Shown: positions 26,563 to 35,966 of the stretch, in pieces
Numbering within the stretch: position 1 is the stretch's first letter
Layout: each line of letters opens with the position of its first letter
Assembly: GCA_016787415.1 (NCBI GenBank)
Contig: JAEUUT010000169.1
Span: 1 to 56,929 of the forward strand
DNA: 56,929 bases
From: Saprospiraceae bacterium
Lineage (GTDB): Bacteria; Bacteroidota; Bacteroidia; Chitinophagales; Saprospiraceae
Direction: 5' to 3'
Notes under the pieces: model-generated
Told to the model about the DNA's origin: nothing
The model's database searches: none
What the model saw: the letters and a program-made list of their open reading frames with translations, nothing else
Position numbers and translations under genes: made by a program

Positions 26563-26696
26563 GTGATGACAAAAATTTGAAAAGTGATAGAATGAATTAT
26601 CGAATGTTGTGAATTCTGCAACAATAATGACCGAAAATTAAGTCGTTTCGGCGTATTATTTTTGGTGTTTGGCAGAATTAACGATTTGCTAAACTC

Positions 26697-26704
26697 TACA
26701 TTTG
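26697..26704 (+). promoter_or_regulatory. Bacteroidota-type promoter box with adjacent hairpin
   Basis: TACATTTG lies only 16 nt before the ATG at 26721. The interval holds the inverted repeat CGGAAAAGTTTCCG (26706-26719), ending one base before the start codon. The resulting leader would be very short. Confidence 0.55.
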
Positions 26705-26720
26705 CCGGAAAAGTTTCCGA

Positions 26721-27197
26721 ATGACTGTTTCCGCTTTTTTAAAACAAGCCAACACACCCTGGAAAATGCGCCTGTATATGCTGCTACGGCTGCCGGGCGC
26801 GTGGTTTATGGGTATGAATATTCAGTCCTGCAACCTGGAACAGGCTGTAGTGCGACTCCCGTACAGGTGGCGTTCAAAAAACCCTTTCCGATCGATTTAT
26901 TTCGCGGCACAGTGCGCTGCCGCCGAGCTGTCGACAGGCATGCTGGTGCTGGCGCATTTGCAGGAAAAACCGCCCGTTTCGATGCTGGTGGTCGGTTTTG
27001 AAGCCAGTTTTTACAAAAAAGCGGGAGAAGTGCTGCTATTTACCTGCACGGAAGGCGCTGAAATCGGGCAGGTGATTCAGCGGGCAGTAGACACCGGTGA
27101 AGGCCAGGAATATGTGGCGCACTCGGTTGGCCGGCTGCCAGATGGGACAGTAGCAGCCGAAATGAAAGTGAGGTGGTCGTTTAAAAAGAAGAAATAA
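26721..27197 (+). CDS. Hotdog-fold thioesterase-like protein (DUF4442)
   Basis: The 158-residue protein fits the DUF4442/PaaI-like hotdog group: AELSTGMLVLAHLQ contains the central helix region, VVGFEASFYKKAGEVLLFTCTEG a core strand pair, and VAHSVGRLPDGTVAAEMKVRWSFK the final strands. The usual catalytic Asp/Glu on the hotdog helix is not obvious (AAAELSTG has E at the right region), so activity on acyl-CoA is inferred only. It ends 13 nt from the convergent cyanophycinase gene. Confidence 0.75.
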   Translation: MTVSAFLKQANTPWKMRLYMLLRLPGAWFMGMNIQSCNLEQAVVRLPYRWRSKNPFRSIYFAAQCAAAELSTGMLVLAHLQEKPPVSMLVVGFEASFYKKAGEVLLFTCTEGAEIGQVIQRAVDTGEGQEYVAHSVGRLPDGTVAAEMKVRWSFKKKK

Positions 27198-27210
27198 TAA
27201 GGCTAATACC

Positions 27211-28512
27211 TCAATCGGTCACTACTATTTTCCTGGAAAACGAGCGCCCCTTGCCATTGATCCGGATAAAGTACATGCCTGCCGGCCAGTTTTGGCAATT
27301 CAGTGTAACGACGGCGTTTTCTGCGTTTTGTCGATGAATAATATTTCCCTGCAAATCATACACCGCCACTTCGGCATGCAACATGCTGTCGTTCAGCATC
27401 AATTGAACCTGCGAACGGGCAGGATTGGGTGAAATACGCAGGATGGAATGTTCATTTTCTGCATCGGGCAAGGAGGTGACGCAATTGGGTGCATCGGCCG
27501 CAGCCACAAGCATGGTACCGTTTTCCACCCACCAGCGCTGCCAGATGCCGCCACCTGTGCTGGACTGCCAGTCGCGAATATTGAATGCCACCTGCCCGTT
27601 CGAACGGCCCTCGGCTTTGAACACCCGCACGGCCTGTTGCCCGCGCACCCAATGCAGCGGTTGGCCTGCACTGCATATTTCAGGTGCATAATCGGGCACG
27701 CAATCCGCTTGCAGGAAATAAGCATAATCCTGATCTGAAGGGAAGCCGCCGTACACATGCGCCCAGCCAAAGGTATCGATACAAACGGCGGTGTACTCTT
27801 CACAGGCGATACCGAGTGCCCGGAATCCGTAATCCTGCGTCATGCGCGCCAGAAAGCCCACATGACGGCCGCGGCGGTCCGGATCGTCGTAATGCGTATC
27901 CGTGATAACGTGTTGAAGATCAGGATGATCTAAAAAATCGGCATAACCGATGGTCATACGCGAATTGTACGGGGCAGCCAGGGCCTGGGCGGAAGTGACG
28001 CTGCCATTCAGGGCAGAAAAGTATGCTTCGCCCAGCACAGCCATACCAGCGCTGGTGCCGCCAACCACGGCTTTTTTGGTGTGGATGAGGTATTTAATGG
28101 CATCTTCAACGGGGCCGTTTTTCCAGTATTGCACGTATTTTCCCTGGTCGCCGCCGGCAATCCACAGGGCTTCGGCGCGTCGGATTTGCTGGGCTACATA
28201 AGGCTCCTGCGCCGAATTATACGAAGCGGTGAGGATGGTTTCAACCGAATTGACCGTCACGCCCAAGTCGCTGTACAGGTAGTCGTTGTACCCGTCGGAA
28301 CCGCTGGCACGGATCACCACGATGTCGCCGCCACCGCTGCGTTGCAAAAACCAGCGCATGGCATTGTCGTCTTCCGTAGCGCCGCCCATGAGCACAATGC
28401 CGCCTTCTGTGGTGGTATTAACGTCCGACGTATCGCCGGTGAAATAGGACACATAGGATTGCGCATTGGCGGAGAAACGAGCAAATAACAAACAAAACAG
28501 CAAGAGACGCAT
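27211..28512 (-). CDS. Secreted cyanophycinase-like S51 peptidase with T9SS sorting domain
   Basis: The 433-residue protein has a signal peptide (MRLLLFCLLFARFSANA, then Q) and a class I amidotransferase-like fold of peptidase family S51. It shows GGIVLMGGATEDDNAM at the start, IAGGDQGKYVQYW, and the nucleophile elbow VVGGTSAGMAVLG with S154. The end (ISPNPARSQVQLMLNDSMLH to SFSRKIVVTD) is a T9SS sorting domain. S51 enzymes include cyanophycinase, which cleaves the Arg-Asp storage polymer, and dipeptidase E. The export signals place this one outside the cell, so it would act on external polymer or peptides. Substrate is not proven by sequence. Confidence 0.9.
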   Translation of the reverse strand: MRLLLFCLLFARFSANAQSYVSYFTGDTSDVNTTTEGGIVLMGGATEDDNAMRWFLQRSGGGDIVVIRASGSDGYNDYLYSDLGVTVNSVETILTASYNSAQEPYVAQQIRRAEALWIAGGDQGKYVQYWKNGPVEDAIKYLIHTKKAVVGGTSAGMAVLGEAYFSALNGSVTSAQALAAPYNSRMTIGYADFLDHPDLQHVITDTHYDDPDRRGRHVGFLARMTQDYGFRALGIACEEYTAVCIDTFGWAHVYGGFPSDQDYAYFLQADCVPDYAPEICSAGQPLHWVRGQQAVRVFKAEGRSNGQVAFNIRDWQSSTGGGIWQRWWVENGTMLVAAADAPNCVTSLPDAENEHSILRISPNPARSQVQLMLNDSMLHAEVAVYDLQGNIIHRQNAENAVVTLNCQNWPAGMYFIRINGKGRSFSRKIVVTD

Positions 28513-28560
28513 CGGAGAGTGATTTAAGCCGCCAAGTTACAAATCGAACCACGTTCGCAT

Positions 28561-28568
28561 TACATTTG
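28561..28568 (+). promoter_or_regulatory. Bacteroidota-type promoter box for the S9 peptidase gene
   Basis: TACATTTG lies 15 nt before the ATG at 28584, implying a very short leader. Confidence 0.6.
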
Positions 28569-28583
28569 CCCGAAAACATAACC

Positions 28584-30764
28584 ATGATGAAACAATTCCC
28601 TACCCTCGCCGTTTTGGCGATATTGGCCTTTCATGCTTGTAAACCATCGAATCGTAACGAAACTACTACCAGTATTTTGCAACCCTCTGTTTTTCATCCC
28701 GAACAATTTTCTACCGTACATCCGGAAAAGAAACCCAAAGAACTCATTTCTGCTTCCGGCGACAAACGCATCGACGAGTACTACTGGCTGAACGAGCGCG
28801 AAAACCCTGCCGTCAAAGCCTATCTGGAAGCCGAAAACCGGTACGCCGATTCCGTGCTGGCGCCGGTGTCACAACTGCGCGAAAAACTGTTTGAAGAACT
28901 CAAAGCGCGGATCAAGGAAGACGACAGCACCGTGCCGTATTTCAAAAACGGTTACTGGTACCTGACCCGTTTTGAAACCGGCAAGGAATATCCGATTTTC
29001 AGCCGAAAAAAAGGTACGCTCGATGCGCCGGAAGAAGTGATGGTGGATGTAAACGAATTGGCCAAAGGCCAGGCATATTGCCAGTTGGGCGGGTTCACAG
29101 TAAGCCCTGATAACAAAACCATCGCTTATGGAGTGGATTACACCGGCCGCAACCTGTTCAAACTCTATTTCAAAGACCTCGTGTCCAACAAAAACCTGCC
29201 GGACGCATTTGACTACGCTGGTGGCGCGGAATGGGCCAACGATAGCAAAACGATCATTTACGATACCAAAGACGAGGTCACGCTCCGCAATGACAAAGTG
29301 TGGCGGCATGTACTGGGTTCCGACCATAAATCAGATGTGTTGATGTACCATGAAAAGGACGAAACGCAGTACGCGTTCCTGTCCAAAACCAAATCTGACA
29401 AATACATCCTGATCAATTGCGCCTACACTCAAACGGTAGAAGTGCTGTACCTCGACGCCGACCAACCTGCCGGCTCTTTTCAGTCGATTCGGCCACGTGA
29501 AGCAGGCTTTTACTACGAAATCAGCCACCGCGACGACAAATTTCTTATCAAGACGAACTGGAATGCCCCCAATTTTCGCTTGATGGAAGCACCTGTGAGC
29601 AATCCTCGCCGGGAAAACTGGAAAGATGTGCTGCCGCACCGCGAAGATGTGCTGCTCGACGGCCTGACCGTTTTTAAAGATTACCTGGTAACCGGAGAGC
29701 GAAAGGGCGGATTGAGCCAGATTCATGTGATTCGCTGGTCAGACCATACAGACCACTACATCGAGGTGGGCGAACCATCCTATTCGGCGTTTATCGACAA
29801 CAATCCGGAATACGACACGCATACCCTGCGCTACAGTTTTACCAGTATGAAAACCCCGACTACCGTGGTGGATTACAATATGGAAACGCGGCAAAAGGAG
29901 GTGAAAAAGGTAGCGCCAGTGCTCGGCAATTTTAATGCTGCCAACTACGAAACGGAATTTGCCTGGGCCACCGCCCGCGACGGCGTGAAGGTTCCTATTT
30001 CCATCATGTACAAAAAAGGGCTGAAGCGCGATGGTTCGGCGCCTTGCTACCTCACCGGGTATGGAAGTTACGGTTCTTCGTATGACCCGTATTTCAACCG
30101 CGATAAAATCAGCCTGGTAGACCGCGGTTTTGTCATTGCCATCGCCCACATTCGCGGCGGCATGGAAATGGGTTTCAAATGGTATGAAGACGGGAAAATG
30201 TTCAAGAAAATGAACACGTTCAACGACTTCATCGACTGCTCCGAATTTCTGATTAATGAAAAATATACCAGCAAAGACCGGCTTTTTGCAGAAGGTCGTT
30301 CCGCCGGTGGTTTGCTCATGGGCGCCGTCGTCAACATGCGCCCTGATCTGTACAAAGGCATCATCACAGGGGTGCCTTTTGTGGATGTGCTGACCACCAT
30401 GAGCGATGCAAGTATTCCGCTTACGACAGGAGAATACTCCGAATGGGGCAATCCGGCCATCAAGGAGCAGTACGATTACATGAAACAGTACTCGCCATAC
30501 GATAACCTGAAAAAAGGAAACTACCCGAATATGCTGGTGTTGACTTCTTTCAGCGACTCGCAAGTACAGTATTTCGAACCAGCCAAATACGTTGCGCGCC
30601 TGCGCGACCTGAAAACCGACGATCATGTGCTGCTTTTCAAAACCAACATGACCGGTTCGCATGGCGGCTCTTCCGGCCGTTTCGAGCGCCTCAAGGAACG
30701 CGCCCTGGAATATGCCTGGATGATGGGGCTGATGGGCATGGATGGCGCAGACATGAAACATTGA
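28584..30764 (+). CDS. Prolyl oligopeptidase family (S9A/oligopeptidase B-like) lipoprotein
   Basis: The 726-residue protein has a lipoprotein signal peptide ending in LAFHAC (Cys about residue 19), an N-terminal segment DEYYWLNERENPAVKAYLEAEN typical of oligopeptidase B and prolyl oligopeptidases, a seven-bladed propeller (about 100-420) and a C-terminal alpha/beta-hydrolase. The catalytic triad is visible: S573 in EGRSAGG, D658 in SFSDSQV and H693 in TGSHGG. It should cleave short peptides after basic or Pro residues; the PtrB-like sequence (KGLKRDGSAPCYLTGYGSYG) favours oligopeptidase B specificity. Two start codons (28584, 28587) are adjacent. It acts in the periplasm, anchored by lipid. 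Confidence 0.94.
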   Translation: MMKQFPTLAVLAILAFHACKPSNRNETTTSILQPSVFHPEQFSTVHPEKKPKELISASGDKRIDEYYWLNERENPAVKAYLEAENRYADSVLAPVSQLREKLFEELKARIKEDDSTVPYFKNGYWYLTRFETGKEYPIFSRKKGTLDAPEEVMVDVNELAKGQAYCQLGGFTVSPDNKTIAYGVDYTGRNLFKLYFKDLVSNKNLPDAFDYAGGAEWANDSKTIIYDTKDEVTLRNDKVWRHVLGSDHKSDVLMYHEKDETQYAFLSKTKSDKYILINCAYTQTVEVLYLDADQPAGSFQSIRPREAGFYYEISHRDDKFLIKTNWNAPNFRLMEAPVSNPRRENWKDVLPHREDVLLDGLTVFKDYLVTGERKGGLSQIHVIRWSDHTDHYIEVGEPSYSAFIDNNPEYDTHTLRYSFTSMKTPTTVVDYNMETRQKEVKKVAPVLGNFNAANYETEFAWATARDGVKVPISIMYKKGLKRDGSAPCYLTGYGSYGSSYDPYFNRDKISLVDRGFVIAIAHIRGGMEMGFKWYEDGKMFKKMNTFNDFIDCSEFLINEKYTSKDRLFAEGRSAGGLLMGAVVNMRPDLYKGIITGVPFVDVLTTMSDASIPLTTGEYSEWGNPAIKEQYDYMKQYSPYDNLKKGNYPNMLVLTSFSDSQVQYFEPAKYVARLRDLKTDDHVLLFKTNMTGSHGGSSGRFERLKERALEYAWMMGLMGMDGADMKH

Positions 30765-30844
30765 CCGATCTTTTCAGATTGGACAACACACGACTTACAG
30801 GAATAATTTTGCTTTCATTGGCCGGTGTTTTGAGTTAAATTCAT

Positions 30845-30870
30845 TACATTTCAGCCACAAATACTGGCTG
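30845..30870 (+). promoter_or_regulatory. Promoter-like box plus hairpin upstream of the CHU_C protein gene
   Basis: TACATTTC (30845-30852) is one base off TAnnTTTG. CAGCCA (30852-30857) and TGGCTG (30865-30870) form a hairpin with a 7-nt loop that ends at the base before the ATG at 30871. Confidence 0.45.
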
Positions 30871-33279
30871 ATGAAAGCAAAACACCTGATCTTCCTGTTG
30901 GCGCTCACCTGTAGTTGCTATTCGCTTTGGGGCCAATTGGACACCATCCACTGGCTGCCGCCCATGCACGCCCGTAATGAAGTAGGCCCGCAATACCTCT
31001 ATCTTTCTACGCCTGAAACGCAGCCGTTTGAGGTAGAAGTAAAAGACGGCGCCGGAAATCTGGTGATCGCCGTTTCTATCAGCAACAGCCAGCCATACCG
31101 CTACAGCCTGGGCGCTAATAACAGTTCGCTCACGCTGGTGCCCGAATCACTGCTGCACAAGGCGATTTCCGGTAAAGGATTGGTACTCTCTGGCCCTAAA
31201 AAGTTCTATGCCTATTACCGGGTTCATGCCAGTTCGCTCAACCATGCAGGCGACCTGACCTGCAAAGGCAGGGCTGCATTGGGTACCATTTTTCGCATTG
31301 GGCACCTCAGCCAGGAATCCGATGACCAGGATCGCAGGTGCAATTTTGTGGGCGTAATGGCTACGGAAGATTCCACGCGGGTGACACTCTCCGATTTTTC
31401 CAGTCAGACAAAATTCCGCATCAATGGAAATGACGAGCCTTCCAACGGCGTTCCTCAAGTCGTTTGGCTCAACACGGGAGAGTCGGTAGTTTTTTCCAAT
31501 TATATCGCCCCAAACAACAGCATTCAACCGCCAAACGGATTGATGGGGGCTTTGCTGGAATCCAGTAAGCCGGTAGCGGTCAATTGCGGCTCCTGGGTCG
31601 GTGCGCCGGTGGTAGCCATGGCACATGATATTGGAATCGATCAGATTGCCCCCCTGGAAATGGTGGGCAAGGAGTACATTCTCTGCAAGGGAAACGGTTC
31701 AGAAATTCTCGAGCATCCAATCGTGGTAGCGCACTTTCCCAATACACGAGTGTTTTTGAATGGCAACAGCAATCCCTTTGCAGTGCTGGGGCCGGGCGAT
31801 TTCACGATCATTCCCACCAGCGCCTATTCTATCGACGGCAACCTGTATATCACCGCTTCGGAGCCAGTGTTTATGTACCAGATGATTGGAGGTGCGCCTA
31901 CAGGGGCGGACGCTCCGCGCACAGCCGGGCTCATATTTGTGCCACCCATCAGTTGCAATGTACCCAACAGTGTCGACAATATTTATCAACCAAACCAGAT
32001 CGGTAACATGCGTTTTGAAGGAGGACTGATGATCACTGCCATGCGCGATTCAAGCGTGACAGTGATGTTGGATGGCACCGAATACTCCATGGGGCCTCCG
32101 GCACCTGTGGCAGGCAATCCGGACTTTGTGACGTACAGAAAACTCAATCTTTTTTCACAGTTCAGCACCGTAAATACCATCAGTGTAATAGCGAAAGGCG
32201 CCGTACAGGTAGCCATGTTTGGCAGAAATGAACCGGCGAGTTTTGCTGCATTTTATTCGGGTTTCAGCAAAAATCCCGCGCCCAGCATACACCTTGCTAT
32301 GCAAGGCGACGGCGTTTGTCCGGACACCCTCGTAGCATCGGGGCGTTTTGATGGCGTACAGTGGTCGCTGGATGGAAATACGATTCAGTACGGAGCAGAT
32401 ACCACGCTGATTGCCTACGTGCCGGGGCGCTACACAGCGCTTGGGTACCTGGGCGTTTGCCGTAAAACCGATTTTGCATCCGATTCATTGACAGCGAGTT
32501 TTACCTCTCCGGAGTTTCCGTACAGTTTTGCTGATCCCAATTGTTATGGTCAGCCCAACGGCTCTATTCAGATTGGAACGCCCATGGGAGGGTTTCCACC
32601 GTATCAGTATTCCATTGATAACGGGCTGCATTTTGGCAACAATCCCCATTTCACAATGATCCATGCCGGCGCTTATCAGGTAGTGGTGCGCGACTCCACA
32701 GGCTGCTATAATCGTCCACTGGAAATTGAACTGAAAGAACCCGATAGTTTTTCCGTAGCAATAGTGCCACTCCTGTTACCCGATCCGTTGAAGCCGGGAG
32801 AAAGAGTAGAATTGGAAGCACAGCCCGCGCTACCAGTCATCAGCGCCGAATGGACGCCTTCCGGAGGAATTGAATGTGCGGATTGTTTGCAACAAGTCTA
32901 CTATCCGGAAGAAAACATGTGGGTTACGGTTACCGTGTATGATGCCGAAGGCTGCCCCGCGACAGACAGTATCCGACTCTGGGTAGAACCCAATATCTAT
33001 GCTCCGAATGTGTTTGCCCCGGCTTCTGTGTCTGGAAATGAGCATTTTTTTCTGTCCAGCAGGTATCCGCTACCGATAGAAGACCTGTCCATTTACGACC
33101 GTTGGGGCGAGCGTGTATTTCAGCGCAGTCATTTCAGCACCAATGTCCCCGAAGATGGTTGGGATGGATTGTTCAGAAATCAGGAGGCATTGCCAGGGGT
33201 ATATGTTTTTGTGGCCAGGGTGGAAGTGCTGCCAGGTAAAAAAGCGATTCTGAAAGGAGATGTGCTGTTAATTCGTTGA
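30871..33279 (+). CDS. Secreted IgGFc-binding-domain protein with SprB-like repeat and gliding-type (CHU_C) C-terminus
   Basis: The 802-residue protein has a signal peptide (ending SLWGQ). The large N-terminal region (about 110-460) resembles the IgGFc_binding domain seen in bacterial surface proteins (VNCGSWVGAPVVAMAHDIGIDQIAPLEMVGKEYILCKG). A SprB-like repeat follows (about 555-617; DPNCYGQPNGSIQI, GGFPPYQYSIDNG, GAYQVVVRDSTGC). The C-terminal type B sorting/CHU_C domain (about 710-802) has YAPNVFAPAS, LSIYDRWGERVF and LPGVYVFVARV. Type B CTDs rely on the T9SS and the SprF/PorP partners. It is probably a cell-surface adhesin or a protein released to the environment. It ends before the DUF5686 gene with about 120 nt between. 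Confidence 0.9.
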   Translation: MKAKHLIFLLALTCSCYSLWGQLDTIHWLPPMHARNEVGPQYLYLSTPETQPFEVEVKDGAGNLVIAVSISNSQPYRYSLGANNSSLTLVPESLLHKAISGKGLVLSGPKKFYAYYRVHASSLNHAGDLTCKGRAALGTIFRIGHLSQESDDQDRRCNFVGVMATEDSTRVTLSDFSSQTKFRINGNDEPSNGVPQVVWLNTGESVVFSNYIAPNNSIQPPNGLMGALLESSKPVAVNCGSWVGAPVVAMAHDIGIDQIAPLEMVGKEYILCKGNGSEILEHPIVVAHFPNTRVFLNGNSNPFAVLGPGDFTIIPTSAYSIDGNLYITASEPVFMYQMIGGAPTGADAPRTAGLIFVPPISCNVPNSVDNIYQPNQIGNMRFEGGLMITAMRDSSVTVMLDGTEYSMGPPAPVAGNPDFVTYRKLNLFSQFSTVNTISVIAKGAVQVAMFGRNEPASFAAFYSGFSKNPAPSIHLAMQGDGVCPDTLVASGRFDGVQWSLDGNTIQYGADTTLIAYVPGRYTALGYLGVCRKTDFASDSLTASFTSPEFPYSFADPNCYGQPNGSIQIGTPMGGFPPYQYSIDNGLHFGNNPHFTMIHAGAYQVVVRDSTGCYNRPLEIELKEPDSFSVAIVPLLLPDPLKPGERVELEAQPALPVISAEWTPSGGIECADCLQQVYYPEENMWVTVTVYDAEGCPATDSIRLWVEPNIYAPNVFAPASVSGNEHFFLSSRYPLPIEDLSIYDRWGERVFQRSHFSTNVPEDGWDGLFRNQEALPGVYVFVARVEVLPGKKAILKGDVLLIR

Positions 33280-33376
33280 AGCAGCAGATTGTCCGCTCCA
33301 TTTCATTTGTACAATATTCACGAAAAAATAACTTTTCGGGCAGCCTCGCGAAACCCGGAGCCGCTTTTCTTCGTAT

Positions 33377-33384
33377 TATCTTTG
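33377..33384 (+). promoter_or_regulatory. Bacteroidota-type promoter box for the DUF5686 gene
   Basis: TATCTTTG lies 18 nt before the ATG at 33403. Confidence 0.65.
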
Positions 33385-33402
33385 TGACTTCGAGTGGCTT
33401 AT

Positions 33403-35958
33403 ATGATGTGTAAATTTCCCAAAACAGGATTTGCGTTCTGGATAATCTGGTGTTCCCTGTACGTTTGTTTATCAGCACAACAAACCGTGGTACAAGGAAA
33501 AGTAATGGATGCGCGTACGGGTGAACCCGTGGCTGCGGCCACTATCCGCATGGATGGCGTAAATGCGGGCGCTATTTCTGACAGCACAGGTGGTTTCAGG
33601 TTTAGTACCCGCGAAAAAGGAACAAGCATTTCCATATCCTGCCTGGGGTATGAATCTGTGCAACTGAAGATCAAACCCGGAGAAACCAACGTCCTGGAAG
33701 CGCGATTAATGGAAAGCGGCGTAGCCATCAAGGAAGTGGAAATTGTGGCGAAAGCCAAAAAATACCGCAACAAAGACAACCCCGCCGTTGAATTTATTCG
33801 GGAAGTGCTGGCGCATAAATCTCAAAACAAAAAGGAAAACCTGGAATATTACAGCCTGGAGCGCTACGACAAAATCCAGTTTGCCATCAATAATATTGGT
33901 AGCCGTTTTCGCAATAATCTCCTTTTCAGGAAGACGCAATTCATCTTCGATAATCTTGACACCAATCAGGTGACCGGACAGGTAAACCTTCCTTTTTACC
34001 TCCGCGAAACACTTTCAGATGTTTACTACCGTAAATCGCCGTCTACATGGCGGGAGTATGTTCGGGGCGAAAAAAGCACTCGATTGCCGGGCTATATCGA
34101 CGATGACGGCATTTCCAACATGGTGGAAAATCTGTATCGGGAAATTGATTTTTACAAAAATGCCGTCAATCTTGTGACGGTCGATTTTGTGAGTCCACTG
34201 GCCGATTTTGCGCCAAATATTTACGAGTATTACCTGCGCGATACTTCCCTGCTCGACAATACAGTTTGCGTACACGTTCAATTTGTTCCCCGGCAGAAAA
34301 ATGACCTGGCTTTCAACGGCGACATGTGGATCGCGTTCGACTCTACCTTCGCGCTTCGAAAAATCGAGGTGGAAGTGCCCGCCGGCATCAACCTGAACTG
34401 GGTGTATGGCTTGCAGGTGCAGCAGACCTTCGATTGGGTACAATACCCGGAAGGCCGCGCCTTGCTTCCACAGTCAGACAGGGTGAAAATGGAGTTTGGC
34501 TTTGCCAAAGGTGATCATATCCAAACCATTCTGGCACAAAAAACCAGTTCCTGTTCGAAATACAGCATCAATCAGCCCGTAGCAGAGTCATTGCTGAAAT
34601 CAGGTGTAAAAGTGCAGCGCGATTCTGGCGCCACTTACCGCGATGAAGCATTCTGGCAGGCGCACCGGCACGACACCTTAAACAGACATGAGGTGGGCGT
34701 TTACCACATGATCGACAGTTTGCAAGGCAATGTAACCTTCAAACGATTCATGGGCGCCATGCGGATTTTTATTGATGGCTACTTTCCCTGCAACAAACTG
34801 GATATTGGCCCGACCGGTGCATTTATTGGCTTCAATCCGGTGGAAGGGCTGCGGCTGCGGTTTGGCGGGCGCACCAACCTGAAATTCAGCCGTCGTCTGA
34901 TGCCCGAAGCGTATGCAGCGTATGGTTTTCGCGACAAACGATTTAAGGGAATGGCAGGGCTTCGATACTCTTTCGGCCCCGACGAAGTGAACAAATATCC
35001 GCTGCATCAAATCCGCGTAGCCTATATTAACGACCTGCAACTGCCCGGCCAGGACGTTCAGAACAACCTGTGGTCGTCATTGCAACGGGGCAACAACGAT
35101 AAAATGCTGTATGCGCAAAGCGCCTATGTGCAGTGTCTGGAAGAGTGGAAAAACGGGTTTTCGTATTCCGCCACTTACCGCCTTGGCATGCAACAGCCCG
35201 CAGGCAGTTTACAATTCAACTACCTGACGCCTGATGGTATCGCTCAAAGAAAATCACTGACAACCAATGAGTTAGGTCTCATGCTCCGCTACGCCCCCAA
35301 CGAGAAGTTTTATCAGTCGGGCGATGTAAGGTTGTATGCATTCAACAAATATCCCACCATTCAGGCCTGGTACACAGCGGGATTGAAAGGCGTAGTTGGC
35401 GGTGAGTATAGTTACCACACCCTGCGCACACGGATTAGCAAAGGGTTTTATTTGTCGCCCATTGGCTGGTCCACTGCCACCGTGGAAGCCGGGCGCACAT
35501 TCGGGCAATTGCCGTTTACCCTGTTGGTAGTGCATCCGGCCAATCAGACGCTGGCATTCAGCGACGATTCCTACAACTTGATGAACAATTTTGAGTTCGT
35601 CAGCGATAAATACGCCTCTTTTCAATTGAGCCATTATTTCGGCGGGTTTATTTTCAACCGAATTCCAGGACTTCGCCTGCTGAAATTGCGCGAAGTAGTC
35701 ACCTGCAAAGCCTTGTGGGGCGGACTGGATGCGCGTAACCTACCTACTTCCGAAAATGCATTGTTGCTGTTTCCGGAAAATGAACAGGGCGAGCGCCTTA
35801 CCCATGTACTGGGCAGAAAACCGTACATGGAAGCCAGTTTCGGGATTATGAATATCCTGAAAGTGCTCCGCGTAGACTTTGTGTACAGGCTGACATATCT
35901 GGACTTACCGGAGGTAAAACCATTTGCCGTACGGGCCAGGTTTCAGGTGGAATTTTGA
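33403..35958 (+). CDS. DUF5686 outer membrane protein with carboxypeptidase-like regulatory domain
   Basis: The 851-residue protein has a signal peptide (about 1-26, ending CLSAQ), a carboxypeptidase-like regulatory beta-sandwich (about 30-105; VVQGKVMDARTGEPVAAATIRMDG, ISDSTGGFRFSTREKG, SCLGYESVQL) and the DUF5686 region from about 125 to the end. That region contains EFIREVLAHK and many barrel-like strands ending in RARFQVEF. This architecture is common in Bacteroidota outer membranes; its substrate is not established. ATG codons at 33403 and 33406 are both possible; a GTG at 33394 would lie ten bases after the promoter box. Confidence 0.92.
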   Translation: MMCKFPKTGFAFWIIWCSLYVCLSAQQTVVQGKVMDARTGEPVAAATIRMDGVNAGAISDSTGGFRFSTREKGTSISISCLGYESVQLKIKPGETNVLEARLMESGVAIKEVEIVAKAKKYRNKDNPAVEFIREVLAHKSQNKKENLEYYSLERYDKIQFAINNIGSRFRNNLLFRKTQFIFDNLDTNQVTGQVNLPFYLRETLSDVYYRKSPSTWREYVRGEKSTRLPGYIDDDGISNMVENLYREIDFYKNAVNLVTVDFVSPLADFAPNIYEYYLRDTSLLDNTVCVHVQFVPRQKNDLAFNGDMWIAFDSTFALRKIEVEVPAGINLNWVYGLQVQQTFDWVQYPEGRALLPQSDRVKMEFGFAKGDHIQTILAQKTSSCSKYSINQPVAESLLKSGVKVQRDSGATYRDEAFWQAHRHDTLNRHEVGVYHMIDSLQGNVTFKRFMGAMRIFIDGYFPCNKLDIGPTGAFIGFNPVEGLRLRFGGRTNLKFSRRLMPEAYAAYGFRDKRFKGMAGLRYSFGPDEVNKYPLHQIRVAYINDLQLPGQDVQNNLWSSLQRGNNDKMLYAQSAYVQCLEEWKNGFSYSATYRLGMQQPAGSLQFNYLTPDGIAQRKSLTTNELGLMLRYAPNEKFYQSGDVRLYAFNKYPTIQAWYTAGLKGVVGGEYSYHTLRTRISKGFYLSPIGWSTATVEAGRTFGQLPFTLLVVHPANQTLAFSDDSYNLMNNFEFVSDKYASFQLSHYFGGFIFNRIPGLRLLKLREVVTCKALWGGLDARNLPTSENALLLFPENEQGERLTHVLGRKPYMEASFGIMNILKVLRVDFVYRLTYLDLPEVKPFAVRARFQVEF

Positions 35959-35966
35959 GGAGTACC

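Noticed and set aside
29739..30761. Open frame of 340 codons on the minus strand opposite the S9 peptidase
   Set aside because: Antisense shadow of a gene whose catalytic triad is intact; composition is not protein-like.
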